Shown: piece after piece, positions 20,476 to 32,237 of the stretch
Layout: each line of letters opens with the position of its first letter
Numbering within the stretch: the first letter of the stretch is position 1
Origin: Phlegmacium glaucopus
Lineage: Eukaryota; Basidiomycota; Agaricomycetes; Agaricales; Cortinariaceae
Length of the DNA stretch: 64,000 nucleotides
Direction of reading: 5' to 3'
Assembly: GCA_015039465.1 (NCBI GenBank)
Contig: MU130539.1
Location: 62,001-126,000 of the forward strand
Program-made: the position numbers and the translations under genes
Notes under the pieces: generated by a model
Databases searched by the model: none
What the model was told of the DNA's origin: nothing
The model's input: the letters and a program-made list of their open reading frames with translations, nothing else

Positions 20476-23400
20476 ATGGCGCAGATGTATGGTAAAGAGA
20501 AGGATTCGGAAAAAGATGCAACCGGTTCGATATTTAATTTATGCGAGCAACTGACAAAGATTTGACACTCACAAATTCATACTGGCAGATAACCTCACGG
20601 AACCTGGTTTCCTCTCATTTTTCAATGCATTGCCAAAAAAATCGCCAGAGACTGGAACACTTCGGCTCTTCTTTCGGACGGGAAGCGATTCGTTCTATGC
20701 TGCTTATGGACCTGACGCATTGTTCGTCGCTCAACATGTGTTCCATACCAACACTGTCATCAAATACCTTGGGGGTGGTGTGCATTCCGCCAGACTTCCT
20801 AGTGTTATTTTGAAAACGACGGTGGCGCACGTACTATTAAGAGAGGCTTTGACTTCGAAGCAACTACGCATTGAGATTTGGGCTCCAGAACCTGGTCAAG
20901 GGAAGAAGTGTGTTAAATTTCGGTTGGACAAAGAGGTAGATATATTTTTATAAGACCATGGCTACATGCACTCTGAGTATGGTCGTTGTCCTCTAGGCAT
21001 CTCCTGGGAATTTACAATCAGTCGAAGACCTACTTTTTGCTAATTCTGATTTCAGCTCCCCCCCAATTGTTATGGCCATAAAAACAGCAACGGCATCAGC
21101 AGACGCTTTGTCTTCCAAGGCGAAGCTAAGATCTGTTGGAATTGCTTTTGCAGACACGACTGTCCAGGAAATTGGTGTGTCGGACTTCATCGACAATGAC
21201 CTTTTCTCAAATCTTGAGGTAAGTGGATATTGAACTAAAATAAATCGAGCTCATGCTTGAACCAGTCGCTTGTTATCCAACTGTCTGTTAAAGAAGCTAT
21301 AATTTCAACGGGCACTATAAAGGGCAACACAGACCGCGATATTGACTTGAAAAAATTGACGGCTGTTTTAGATCGTTGCGGAGTAGTTGTGACAGAACGC
21401 AAACCTAGTACGCTATACACCAATACCTTAGTGTATGTCCAACTCATCATCTCCAGGCGAGTTTACTGTGAAAAACCTGTCCCATGATCTTCCACGACTC
21501 CTAAAAAATTCCGCCGAATCGACATCCTCTGCAGATCATACCGCTACAATCCGTGAGTCCCGCAAAATAATTAATTTGTATTAGATGAGTCATTTACCCC
21601 TTCAAAGCCCAATTGATGCTACCCACTGCTCCATCGGCGTTGTCTGCTTTGATTCTCTATCTTTCTCTTTTGGAGGATCCCATAAATCATAATTCGTTCA
21701 CACTGAAAACTCATGATCTTTCTCAATACATGAGACTTGATGCCAGTGCTTTGCGCGCCTTAAATCTAGTCGATGGGCCTGGGAACACTGTTGGTCCAAT
21801 TCTATTGAACTTGTTTCGAAGTTGACTAATAAATTGCTTTGATTTAGGGGCTGCATCAAAACACTACCTTGTTCGGCCTATTAAATAAGTGTAAAACCTC
21901 TCAAGGAGCTCGTCTTCTGGGCACTTGGCTGAAGCAACCACTAATCAATCTCCATGAAATAAGTGAGTGGATCAATAATGAGATAGAAATGTATGATAAT
22001 ACTAAACTTCTTTAGCTAAGAGACAAGACCTTGTGGAGACTTTTGTGCAAGATAGTAACAGTCGTAGAACCCTTCAGGTCTCATTTTCCCGTTTATTGAG
22101 TGTCGACCGCTGACTGTTTGCAGGATGAGTACCTAAAAGCAATGCCGGATCTTAGTCGCATCAACAAACGATTCCAGAAGTCTATTGCGTCTCTAGAAGA
22201 TGTTGTACGCGTTTACCAGGTGGTTTTGAAGGTATGTTGCAATGTTTTCTAGGGTTTTATAATCGCATGAATCCCATGGACAGCTTCCTGGTATGATCGA
22301 ATCTTTGGAAGATATCCAATATCAAGACATTGCATATTCCGACTTGGTAGCAGAAACCTATTTGAAAGTATTCAAAGTATTTTGGTTTGTCTCCTATATA
22401 TCCATCAACTACTTACACAATCGATTTTAGGAGTGTGGATCCAGTCTTGAAAAATACGGCGAAATGGTGGAGCAGACTCTAGATTTGAACGAACTTGAAA
22501 ACCATAACTACGTTATCAAACCGGATTATGATCCTAGGCTGCAAGAACTCGCTGACAAATTAACTGAGGTTTGAATAGACCAGTAATTGCCTTTGTCAGT
22601 TTTTGACAAAAGAATGGAACTTAGGTCCGAGATGGCCTCGATGCCGAACATCGCAGAGCAGGCAAAGACCTTGACCTGGAATTGGACAAGAAACTGCATC
22701 TCGAGAACAACCAAGTATATGGCTACTGTTTCCGATTGACCAAAAATGTAAGACTTTTGAATCTAGCGTTTTTGTCGCGAGCTTGACCTTTTTGTATAGG
22801 ATGCGAAAAAGCTTTCTAAACGATATATCGAGCTTGGTACAAATAAAGGCGGGGTATTTTTCACGACAACGGCCCTCAAACAGCATGCCGAAGATTTTAA
22901 AGAAATTTCACAAACGTATGCCCGTACACAGAGTGGTTTGGTCAAGGAAGTCATTGAGATCGCTGGTACGCTAATATTATCTTTTATTATTAAGTGTAAA
23001 ACCTGATGAACGGCCTCAAGCAACATATATTCCTATCCTCGAGACGCTGAACAATATCGTGGCTCATCTTGATGTTATTCTAAGGTACAAAAAAAGGATC
23101 TTATTCTTTAGAGAGGCTAACATTTTGTGCAAAGTTTCGCTCACGTCTCAAGCCATGCTACAACGCCCTACGTCAAGCCCAAAGTGGTTCAGAAGGGTAA
23201 TTTAAAACATATTGCGATTACATCTCATTTCTTATATGCTCTCAAGGGTCCGGCAGTCTCGTTTTAAAAGAGGCAAGGCACCCCTGTTTGGAAATCCAAG
23301 AAGATATGAGTTTTATCGCTAATGACGTTGAGATGATTAAAGGTGAGCACCGCATGAAGCGTTTCTCTTGGAAGATCCCTGACCCATTGGATAGATAAAA

Positions 23401-24644
23401 GCGAGTTCCAAATTATAAGTGAGTGCATCGCAAAAATTGAACAAAGAATGTACCTCAATCAGCTCTTGGAAAGCTGGCCCTAACATGGGAGGGAAATCAA
23501 CCTATATTCGACAAGTAAGCATCATCCTTCCGCGGACGTAGTTTTATGCTCATGGCCGACCAAACTAGATTGGAGTGATAGCATTGATGGCACAGACAGG
23601 CTGTTACGTTCCATGCACTGCTGCTGAGATCCCCGTCTTTGATTCAATTCTCTGTCGAGTGGGTGCAGGTGACAGTCAATTGAAAGGAGTTTCAACCTTC
23701 ATGGCAGAAATGCTCGAAACTGCAACTATCCTTCGTGTGAGCCACTTCCCTTGAATTTATTCAAACCTCATTCATGCCTTGTCAACAGTCTGCAACTAAG
23801 GATTCTCTTATCATCATCGACGAATTAGGACGAGGTAAGTCTGTTGTCTCGTAGACTTGTTTGTCTTACCTCATCTCAACCAGGAACTTCGACGTACGAT
23901 GGGTTTGGCCTTGCTTGGGCGATATCGGAGTAATAAGAATTAAATTGTCATTTTTCGAACCGACTGACGTCTCCTTTGCAGACACATCGCCTCGCAAATA
24001 CATGCCTTTTGTCTTTTTGCAACCCACTTCCACGAGCTTACCGCACTAGATCAACAAATTTCACATGTGAAAAATTTGCATGTCGTTGCACATGTTAAAG
24101 AAGGCAACAAAGACCGGGATATCACACTCCTGTACAAGGTCGAGCCTGGTATAATCAACCTTTTTGCAGCAAATTTTCTCTCTGATGACCTTCTAGGAAT
24201 TTCTGATCAGAGCTTTGGTATACACGTAGCAGAGTTGGCAAATTTTCCAGAGGACGTCGTCAAGGTCCGATCGCTTCTCCCTGTGGCCGTCACTTCCTGA
24301 TCTGTTGTTTTTCTTAGCTCGCCAGAAGAAATGCCAAAGAATTGGAAGATTACAGCGAAGGTGATTAGACTTTCGCTGCCAGGTATTGGCTGGTTTAATT
24401 TAGATTTCGAGCAGATAAAACGGACGATAATCCAATGGACCCAGGAGTTGTTGAGGATGGCATTAAAATCATGGAGGAATTCTTCAAGGCCTGGTCTTCC
24501 AATGAATCTGAGGACCAAGATATCATCATGAAAGACGATTCTCCTTCAGACATTCACCTAGAAGATCTCCAAAGACACATACATGACTTCCGCTCTCGCA
24601 TCGAGGGTAATCCGTGGTTACAATCAGTAATTCAATCGTTATGA
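20476..24644 (+). CDS. MSH2: DNA mismatch repair protein MSH2
   Basis: A multi-exon MutS homologue. The start exon 20476-20491 encodes MAQMY and splices to 20589-20935 ([18 protein letters not shown]), then 20997-21218, 21266-21407, 21457-21552 and many more. The mismatch-recognition N-domain, connector and lever regions are followed by the ATPase: Walker [14 protein letters not shown] at about 23480-23515 (Thr is completed across an intron), [17 protein letters not shown] (DS-x-L signature), Walker [18 protein letters not shown] and [11 protein letters not shown]. The C-terminal helix-turn-helix contains [20 protein letters not shown]2 pairs with MSH6 or MSH3 to detect mismatches. The AGPNMGG-like reading of a genomic frame is restored to TGPNMGG by an AAAG acceptor. 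The stop is at 24644. Confidence 0.93.
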
Positions 24645-24817
24645 ACCTTACTTGCTTTGTTGCTTTGCCTGCTTTGTCACTTTACTTCTACTGCTATCGT
24701 ATCGTATTACAGTTCAGAGTTATTTATAAATAACGCGACAACAATGACAAAGTCACTCGACGCGCCGCCGAAATTTTGAAATTTGATTCTTTTCACTTCA
24801 CTTTCAGCGCCTCTCCA

Positions 24818-26782
24818 ATGTCGGCACATGCTTCATTGTGAGTTGTATCTAGTCTTTTGCAGCTAGTTCTCAAGTCCAATTAGATGTCTGCCACCACCGT
24901 TAACCCGGCCTTCAACCATCATCTCACCTCCAAATGACAAAACGCCTTCTTTCGTGATTGAACCATCGAAAAAGTCCTATAAACACCAATACTCAAATAT
25001 ATACTACATCAGGCTGACGGAATTAAGAGGTTGTCTTGAAGCACGAGCGCATAAACGCTGGAAGAACATTGCAGGTGTGTAGCATCGCTTACCCCTCATC
25101 TAATGATTAACATCTTTTTCCCAGGTAGCCCCGAGCTAGTTCCACGCGTCCTCGACGTTGAAAAAGGCCAGCTGTGTTACATTGTGGGTACTGTGTATAT
25201 GGACATGCCACTCAAGCCAAACGTGATGGAAGACATTGCAAGAGATGTGAGGACCCTTATAGAGGCCTTCCTCCCCCAGGAATACAAAACATGTACTCAT
25301 ACTTCGCTATCCAGCACTCGATTGCGCCTCCACCACCTCCCTCGAGATATTATTCTACCGAAGATGATGTAATGTTAGAAGATGCATCAGGAAGAATTCG
25401 CCTTGTTGGCGACCCCCTTAAAGTTGCTAGGCTCGTCACTGGCATCATCATAGGTGCGCTTGGTATGGAAAATCCCAATGGAGACTTTGAGGTAGTGGAT
25501 ATATGTGATGCGGGGCTAGCACCACAACCGTATGTCGCGGACCAGCCAACCGATGAAGATGGGATGGATATTGATGGTATGTTCAGCCCATGAATACCTC
25601 GAGTGTCACTCCTTACGCTGTTGCGTAGAATCGAATGATGCTACCGAGTCGAATCCTTTGGATGAATGGATAGCGACAATATCAGGACTTGATGTGGGAT
25701 CACTATCACCATCCGATGCACAGATACAGATGCTTGTTGAGTACCTGTCTGGTGAAGCAGGTGGTATAGATGATCAAGTATCTGCATCACAAATTTCTCG
25801 TCTCATCATTGCTGGAGACTCCCTGGTATCACTGGCACTCACAGCCGGGGAGCCATTAATCAACGTGGAGGACAGGAAAGCTGTATGTCCATCTTTTCGA
25901 ATTCATTTATAACCCTCAAAATTGATTTGTTTGACAGCGGCGGTATGGATATGATGCAACCAGTTTCTCCCCTCATCCGGTTTTGAGCCTCTCTTCGTCC
26001 CTATATGATATTGCCAGTGTCATGCCAATACACCTGCTACCGGGTGAATCAGACCCCTCCGGAACAATTATGCCACAGCAACCCTTCCCCCGAGCTATGT
26101 TTGGTGACGTCTCGCGATTCCCAACATTCTTCTGCGAAACAAATCCAACCTATCTGAACATTGTGTCAAATCTAGAAACAGAACCCTCCGCCTTGAAACC
26201 GGCAAGGGCATCTATCAAGAGAAGTTTGCTTGTCAATTCCGGACAGCCATTAAACGATATGCTGAAGTATCTTCCGAACCCACCTAACACACGCTTGTCA
26301 CTCCTGGAGTCTACTTTGAGGTGGCGGCATATGGCACCAACCGCGCCTGACACACTCTGGTGTCACCCTTATTTGAGGGAAGACCCGTTCATAATTACAG
26401 AAACGCCAGACATCTATATTGTTGGTGGACAAAACAAGTTTGGAACGAAAATGGTCAGGGATCCCCAAGAGGCAAGTTCAAAGTTAAAGGGACAGTCATC
26501 AACGCGATGTCGAATTATAATGGTCCCGAGCTTTTCTCGGACAGGGATATTGGTTCTTATCAATCTGCGAACTTTGGATGTGAAATGTGTGAATTTTTCA
26601 GTAATGGGAATGACAAGTGGAGCGGATAATTCGGTAAAAAGTCAGTATTCTTTCGCAGTCTCACCATGGAGCATTGTACTAACTTTTTTGTTGCTATAGT
26701 TGAACCGTCTGATGTAGATCCACCGAGCCCCACGCCGGTGGAACCATTGCTCTCTGCGCCGAAATCAACCGACAGTCCATAA
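24818..26782 (+). CDS. POLD2: DNA polymerase delta small subunit (POLD2 / Cdc1-Pol31 type)
   Basis: The first exon, 24818-24837, splices to 24884-25074, 25125 to about 25245, and onward. The protein includes SYKHQYSNIYYIRLTELRG, the OB-fold block IVGTVYMDMPLKPNVMEDIA, GRIRLVGDPL, and then the inactive calcineurin-like phosphoesterase region with HLLPGESDPSGTIMPQQPFP, CETNPTYLNI, SGQPLNDMLKYLP, WRHMAPTAPDTLWCHPY and PDIYIVGGQNKFGTK. The last exon begins after a GTCAGT...TATAG intron and ends STDSP at TAA 26780-26782. The subunit links the catalytic Pol delta to PCNA-binding partners. It starts 174 bp after the MSH2 stop, on the same strand. Confidence 0.9.
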
Positions 26783-26899
26783 TTTGTATAATGACTCGTT
26801 TATGCAAACAATTGCCGTGAGTATCCTAGTGTGCATGAATATTTAATTTATGTATTTTGTATTTAATTGTATAAGATGTGCAACCCGTCGTTCTCTTTA

Positions 26900-27649
26900 T
26901 TAGACATCCCACTGCATGGCGGAAGGTACCCAATATGATCTACCAGTTTGTTCATCTTGCTCGTCCAACCAGCAAAGTCCATCTCTCAGAAGCATATTTT
27001 CTAAGGCAGCGCGTGCTCGGTCACGAGTCCACCCCTTTCGAATAATGAGCAAATCTTCAACAATTCGACCGCCTTCACCACGCGCAATGGCAAGAATGAC
27101 TGTCTGATCTTCATCCAATTCCTTAACCACGCTTCGCACCATCTTAGATCCGCCGATTTCAACAACTTGATACCCAGCACCAAGTGGTTGCAACGTCTTG
27201 ATGCTTTGCAAGACATCATCATCGGTAATCCCACCACCTGTAACACCGCGTAATTTGCTGACAAGTCGTATAAGTTCTGACATTTCAATTAATCCCCCAT
27301 TCCTCTCGCGTGTGCTTACACACACATCCACGATCTGCACACCGAGTTCGTATTGCCAGTCGCCTAACCCAAGAAGCTCGGCCCACCATCCACCTTTTCT
27401 CGGGCCGGCAAGTGGGTCGACACCAATGGAAGAACACATTTGCTGGAATGCATGACGAAATGACGGATCACTCTTGATCGATTCTCGATGAGTGGCAGCG
27501 AAATGTGCTAATGCGATTCGAAATTGAGTTAGTTGTGAGTTGAGGTTGTCGACTTGAGCTCGAGAAAGTCGAGAGGAGAGTGTAGCAAATGATTTTTTGG
27601 ACTGTTCTTGTCTGTCAAATGCGGCAAACCCAACACCTCTTCGCTGCAT
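26900..27649 (-). CDS. SNF8: ESCRT-II subunit SNF8 / VPS22, 249 aa
   Basis: A single uninterrupted frame, unusual for this window. It begins MQRRGVGFAAFDRQEQSKKS, which matches the conserved SNF8 start (GxAAF), and continues with a coiled helical hairpin, FQQMCSSIGVDPLAGPRKGG, YELGVQIVDVCVSTRERNGG, LIEMSELIRLVSKLRG, and two winged helices ending RDGLCWLDEQDEQTG then YWVPSAMQWDV. SNF8 forms ESCRT-II with VPS36 and VPS25 and sorts ubiquitinated cargo at endosomes. Length fits the family (about 230-260 aa). It is convergent with the Pol delta subunit gene, with 117 bp between stops. Confidence 0.95.
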   Translation of the reverse strand: MQRRGVGFAAFDRQEQSKKSFATLSSRLSRAQVDNLNSQLTQFRIALAHFAATHRESIKSDPSFRHAFQQMCSSIGVDPLAGPRKGGWWAELLGLGDWQYELGVQIVDVCVSTRERNGGLIEMSELIRLVSKLRGVTGGGITDDDVLQSIKTLQPLGAGYQVVEIGGSKMVRSVVKELDEDQTVILAIARGEGGRIVEDLLIIRKGWTRDRARAALENMLLRDGLCWLDEQDEQTGRSYWVPSAMQWDV

Positions 27650-27969
27650 TTGTTGCTTATGATGATTTAATTGTTATTGGGCATGATCTGCTTGAAGGGC
27701 TGGACCTCAGGAATCATTGCCTCGTTGTATCGGTGTATTGATACCGGCCTTCCTCGCCTTCCATGCCAAATAAAGCCAAAGCAATTTTGGGCATTACCGA
27801 CATGAATATTTTTCAAGGTGCTCAAATTGAAACAGGTAATTGTCATTTGTTTATAAGGGTTGCCAGTTATGATATTACGAGCTTCTGTATATTGTAAAAT
27901 GAAAAATACCTCGCATATCCTCATTCCTGTGTTCCTAAAATCTATTTATATTTTCTACCTTATTTTTAC

Positions 27970-28334
27970 AGGACCCCCGAAAGCCCCCTGTGAGGTAGGT
28001 TTTCGCCAAAAAGTCGGTATGCGGACGGTTTTTCGGCTCTGCGAGGCCGGTTCGTAGGCGGACTTTTGTTCCGACCTCCGTCAGGTGCCATTTGTATGTG
28101 GACTTCTGTACCTACATAGCCCTAAAAATGTTCCAAAATCCGCAAAAATACCCAATTTTTTTTTTAACCACCCCAGTCGGCGACCTTCCGGGACCTATGC
28201 CGTATGCGGACTATCAAACCTACCTTCGGTGATGGGTGGGTCTGTATGTGGACTTTTGAACCTACATCTGGCCCAAAAAGTGACCGTTTGTATGCGGACT
28301 TGAGACTACCTCCTAGAGGGCTTTCGGGGGTCCT
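27970..28334. mobile_element. Non-autonomous transposon, family 3 (365 bp, 8-bp TSD)
   Basis: The ends are inverted repeats starting AGGACCCCCGAAAGCCC. A perfect 8-bp duplication ATTTTTAC lies on both sides (27962-27969 and 28335-28342). The interior carries at least five copies of a TATGYGGACT-like motif, spaced along the element. One of them, TATGCGGACGG, also occurs near the right end of family 1. There is no coding capacity. Confidence 0.9.
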
Positions 28335-28342
28335 ATTTTTAC

Positions 28343-29440
28343 CCACCGTTTCTTCTAAATGCTAACAATAGCCCGAATGATGTAATATCTGAGATGGTGA
28401 CGTTTTTTCAAATCACTTTACGCCTGAAGTGCGAGCTCGTATTACTAGGTATTACTATGAAATGGACTGAGAAGCTTTTCGTTGACTACATTCACGATGC
28501 CGTTTGTATGTGAAATGCCGGAAAAAAATAAAAAAGGCTCACGAAAGTATTTCCCAATCAGACTTGACGATCAGTAATCCCGTCCAATTTTGCCATCAAA
28601 ACAAAATAGCTCATGGGAAGTTGGGAACTCAAGTACTCATGGGTCATGGAAAATGTTTCCCGAAACGGATGGTTGATTCTAATATCAGATTTGCGCAGTA
28701 TAATCTCCTGTGCCTTGTCAACAACGGCAGCTGGTGATGGAAAATCGGAGGCCTATTTGTCAATTGAAATGAAAAAGCACTCGCATCCAACAAATAATAG
28801 GCCTTCCATATGATGGATTAACGTCCATATTAGACGCTTATCGTCTGTGCGCGTGAATTGGTTGTTGTGAGAATTTGTAAACTCCGGCAAGCAGATATGC
28901 AACTGCCGTAGCTCCGGCTCATGTCGGCCTCGAAGTCTTCGCCACTCGACGTGTGAGAAAGCATGCTTCGGGTACTAGTTAGCTCATATATACGAATTGA
29001 AGCCTGAAGTTCGTGAGCGAATGACGATCGCCTTCTCGCTATGCACTGCCCAGCCGATACCTTTCGTTGCATTGGGGGTTCAAGATAAGAGAGTATTTTT
29101 GCAGACTCTGAAGAGGTGAGGGCGAATGAGTTCTCGGCTTCGAAGATAGTCTAGCCAAAAGGGGTAAACTCCATGTGTCTCATCTACACGGATGCGATAG
29201 TGACTGAAGGTGTATTCCTCTTGTGCTTGCCCCCCTCTAAAGGTCTTCAGAAGATATATATATGTGTGTGCAGTTCCAAATTATGATGGTGTTGTGATAA
29301 TATTGCTGGGTTGAAGTCTGTAGGGATGCCGAAGGATGTGTTATATTCTATAAATAGCATCTAGAGAGAGGAGTATCTTTGGAAGTTGAATTTACGATCA
29401 AATCTTGTGCCATTTCCGCAGCAGCATGGGTCCTTTGAAG
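28343..29440. other. 1.1-kb intergenic stretch, no gene seen
   Basis: Short ORFs exist on both strands but none has protein-like composition, splicing or a recognisable motif. The last few hundred bases probably contain the promoter of the cupredoxin gene. Confidence 0.45.
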
Positions 29441-29450
29441 TATATTTAAG
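29441..29450 (+). promoter_or_regulatory. Candidate TATA box of the cupredoxin gene
   Basis: TATATTTAAG lies 84 bases upstream of the ATG at 29525 and is followed by a CT-rich leader, a usual arrangement for well-expressed basidiomycete genes. The assignment rests on position and sequence only. Confidence 0.4.
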
Positions 29451-29524
29451 CTCTTCATTGGTAACCTGTAATTTCCTCAACTGCAGCTAAACTATCTTAT
29501 TCTTCTCCTACTACGACTTTCAGC

Positions 29525-30465
29525 ATGTTCACGAAAGCATTGGCCCTCCTCCTCCTCCCCATTCTTGCTGCCGCACAGTACGGTTATGCCCCTGCGGGTC
29601 CTGCTGCTGGATCCAGTACATCATCTGCGGGAGCACCAGCCTCAACTGCAGTAGCACCCACTGCTCCTGCTGACACTGCTGGTAATATGAACGTCTGTGC
29701 CCCTTTCCTAGCTTCCCATATATATACTGACAAATTTGCTTGAAGATTGACGTTGCGTTCCAAAAAAACTTCGCGTTCCACCCTGCGAACATTACCGCAC
29801 CTGTTGGCACCCTTGTGACCTTCTGGTTCCCCAAGTACGTTCCATAGCTGGCCTTGGTATCAAGTAAAATATTTACCCTGTTTGATAGCTTCGGAACCAA
29901 CCATTCCGTAACTCAGTCAACTTTCGCGAATCCGTGCACGCCTCTTGCAGCAAACGCTACAGCGAACGCTCCTGCCGGTTTCGATTCTGGCTTGTTATCC
30001 TTATCAACCTTCACGATCAACGTTACTGACACGAACCGTGAGCATTACCCCTCATATTCGATATTCTCTATATTAAAAAACGTTATCGTTCTCTAGCCAT
30101 TTGGTACTTCTGCAAGCAGGCGAGTTCGATATGCCCTTTTACTAGAATTTATGCTAAAGTATCTATACCTTGAACAGGTCACACATTGTGGTGGGCAGGG
30201 CATGGTCGGCAGTATTAATGCCCCCGCAACAGGGAACACCTTTGACAATTACAAAGCGGCCGCTCTCGCGATTGGTGCCAATGAAGTTACTGTGCCTGAC
30301 AATGGCCCTGTCATTAGCGGAGTACACGCCACCGCCACTGGACCTCCCGTCCCCGATCTCCCAACAGCTTCAACCAGTACCCCCTCCACTGGTGGCGCGA
30401 TCAAAGTTTCGACAGGCTTTGGGTTTACTCTCTTTGCTGCGGTACTTGGGGTTGCCATGGCTTAA
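29525..30465 (+). CDS. Secreted GPI-type cupredoxin (blue-copper-like) protein, 238 aa
   Basis: Exons 29525-29692, 29746-29834, 29889-30037, 30097-30119 and 30178-30465 join in frame. The signal peptide is MFTKALALLLLPILAAAQ. A Ser/Ala/Pro linker follows. The cupredoxin domain has DVAFQKNFAFHPANITAPVG, TLVTFWFPN, NHSVTQSTF, PIWYFCKQ and THCGGQGMVGSINAP. The probable type-1 copper ligands are the His of NHSV, the Cys of FCKQ, the His of THC and the Met of QGMV. A Ser/Thr-rich spacer and a hydrophobic end (FGFTLFAAVLGVAMA) suggest GPI anchoring at the cell surface. The intron after exon 4 starts GC rather than GT (CAG|GCGAGT). Such proteins are common in fungal walls; the role is unknown. Confidence 0.9.
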
Positions 30466-32237
30466 ATTTCCAACGTCTGCTTCAAAACCATAATAATTGG
30501 GAGGCCTAAAGATATCATTAGATTAGACTTTGACGACGCTGCGATTTGATTTTCTCTTCGCCTTTGTTTCTTCCCTAGTACCATATGTAGTTTTACTTTT
30601 CTATAGCTGCATAGCCGAACTTTCTGCCATTTACTCCCCTTGTATCTCCTTTAAGATACATACGAACATACGACAACGAGTTCCGCGACTGACATTTTGT
30701 GGTCCAAAAGCCGAGGAGCATGCTGTACATATACCGCTTCAATATTCCCCATTCCTACACGTTCTGTCGCAACGCACCCAGTTGGGTCCACAATCGTGTG
30801 ACACTACTAGTCTATATCATAATATACAGTTACGGACAGTTTGATTGAAAATTTGACCATTCTGTTGCCATTCTGATTGCAGATTCGAACTCGGGATAGC
30901 AAGAAACGAGGACGTTCCGGCATTCGAATCTACGAGCCTATGCTGTGCCGTACTGCCCGTACAACACTCACTGCTCATCACCATTACATACGCTACAATA
31001 CCTTGCACCGTAAATTCTTTCTGTTGCACGAGCATATGTCAACTCGACACACAGACTTGTTTGTCACAATTTATTCATTGTTGTTCTCTAAATAAATTGC
31101 TTGTAATTCTTACTTCAATCATCATAATGATGCACCAGTGTTTCCCTTGATCCTCAACAGATTATGGGCCCTGCTTGTTAAACAAGCAACCCACATCTCA
31201 TCCCACTCCCTGAGCCTTTCTGCAACACCAATATTTCAGCCATGGAACTTCTTGGGGATCTGAGAACTTACCACCTAAGTAATCTCAGATCAGTAAATTC
31301 AGGCTTCGCTATGTACCATTATGTAGCACTATATACTGTCATACTGCCACTGCTAGTGTGGGCCCCTCAGTCTGTAGCATCCCATAGCACTACATAGTGT
31401 CATGTAGAAAATTCATAGTACTCCATAGCACTTCATAGTGAGCTCAAATATTTATTAATTTTTTTGATAATTTTCCATTGATTTTATTTTCTTATTCAAT
31501 AGGAAGTACATTGGAACAATATTAGTATATTGATTGCATCAAATGTAGGTAAGGATGTACTAGGCAACACAATGTAGTACTATCACATCTATCTAGCTTA
31601 ATACCCTAAACAAGCAGTCTAGTTTTCTACAGAAACCCCACATAAACACTTACCCATGCCCACTATTAACTAAGTACCCTGACCCATGTAGAGGGTAAGG
31701 GTTTCTGTAGGGTAAGCAGGTGCACAGGCTTTGTTTTGGGTTGGATTTTTTAACTTTGAAGAAATTTTATTTAATGAGATCCATGGGAATGGCTGTGCCA
31801 GTTCAGACTGGCAGTCTTTTTCCAGCCTCTTATTCTTGTTGGAATAATAATGGTCAGCCAGTTAGTATTTGCTTATACTCAAATATTCTATTTCCATTTA
31901 GTTTACTAAGCTCATACATTGTAGAACTACATAGCACATTCTAGTTACATTGTACATATGCCAGTGATGATATGTATATATATAAATAAACCATTGAGTT
32001 GATAATATACAATATAATTTAATTCTTCAAATTATACAAGCTGTACTCAATAATTCTCAAAAATCAAAAGACTGGACTTCGAAGCCCTATCTATTATGGC
32101 CTTTCTGAGCAAAAGAAAGAATTTGGAAAGAATTGAGATTAGATTTGAACTTGTGGCTGTGTCAATATGATACATCATCGTTGTGACTGGCACTGTTCCT
32201 TGCTTTCGCTTCAAATCCAGGTTGCGATTTCTGTGGA
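30466..32237. other. 1.8-kb AT-rich, repeat-bearing intergenic stretch
   Basis: No gene is supported. Around 31310-31450 the sequence repeats variations of CATAGCACT and CATAGTGTCAT in both orientations, and CTACAGAAACCC (about 31628) recurs inverted as GGGTTTCTGTAG (about 31698). These look like debris of one or more DNA transposons, but clean ends or target duplications are not visible. Confidence 0.4.

Noticed and set aside
30880..30960. tRNA-like T-arm string (GAGTTCGAATCTGC on the minus strand)
   Set aside because: I could not fold acceptor, D and anticodon arms around it, so a tRNA or tRNA-derived SINE is not supported.
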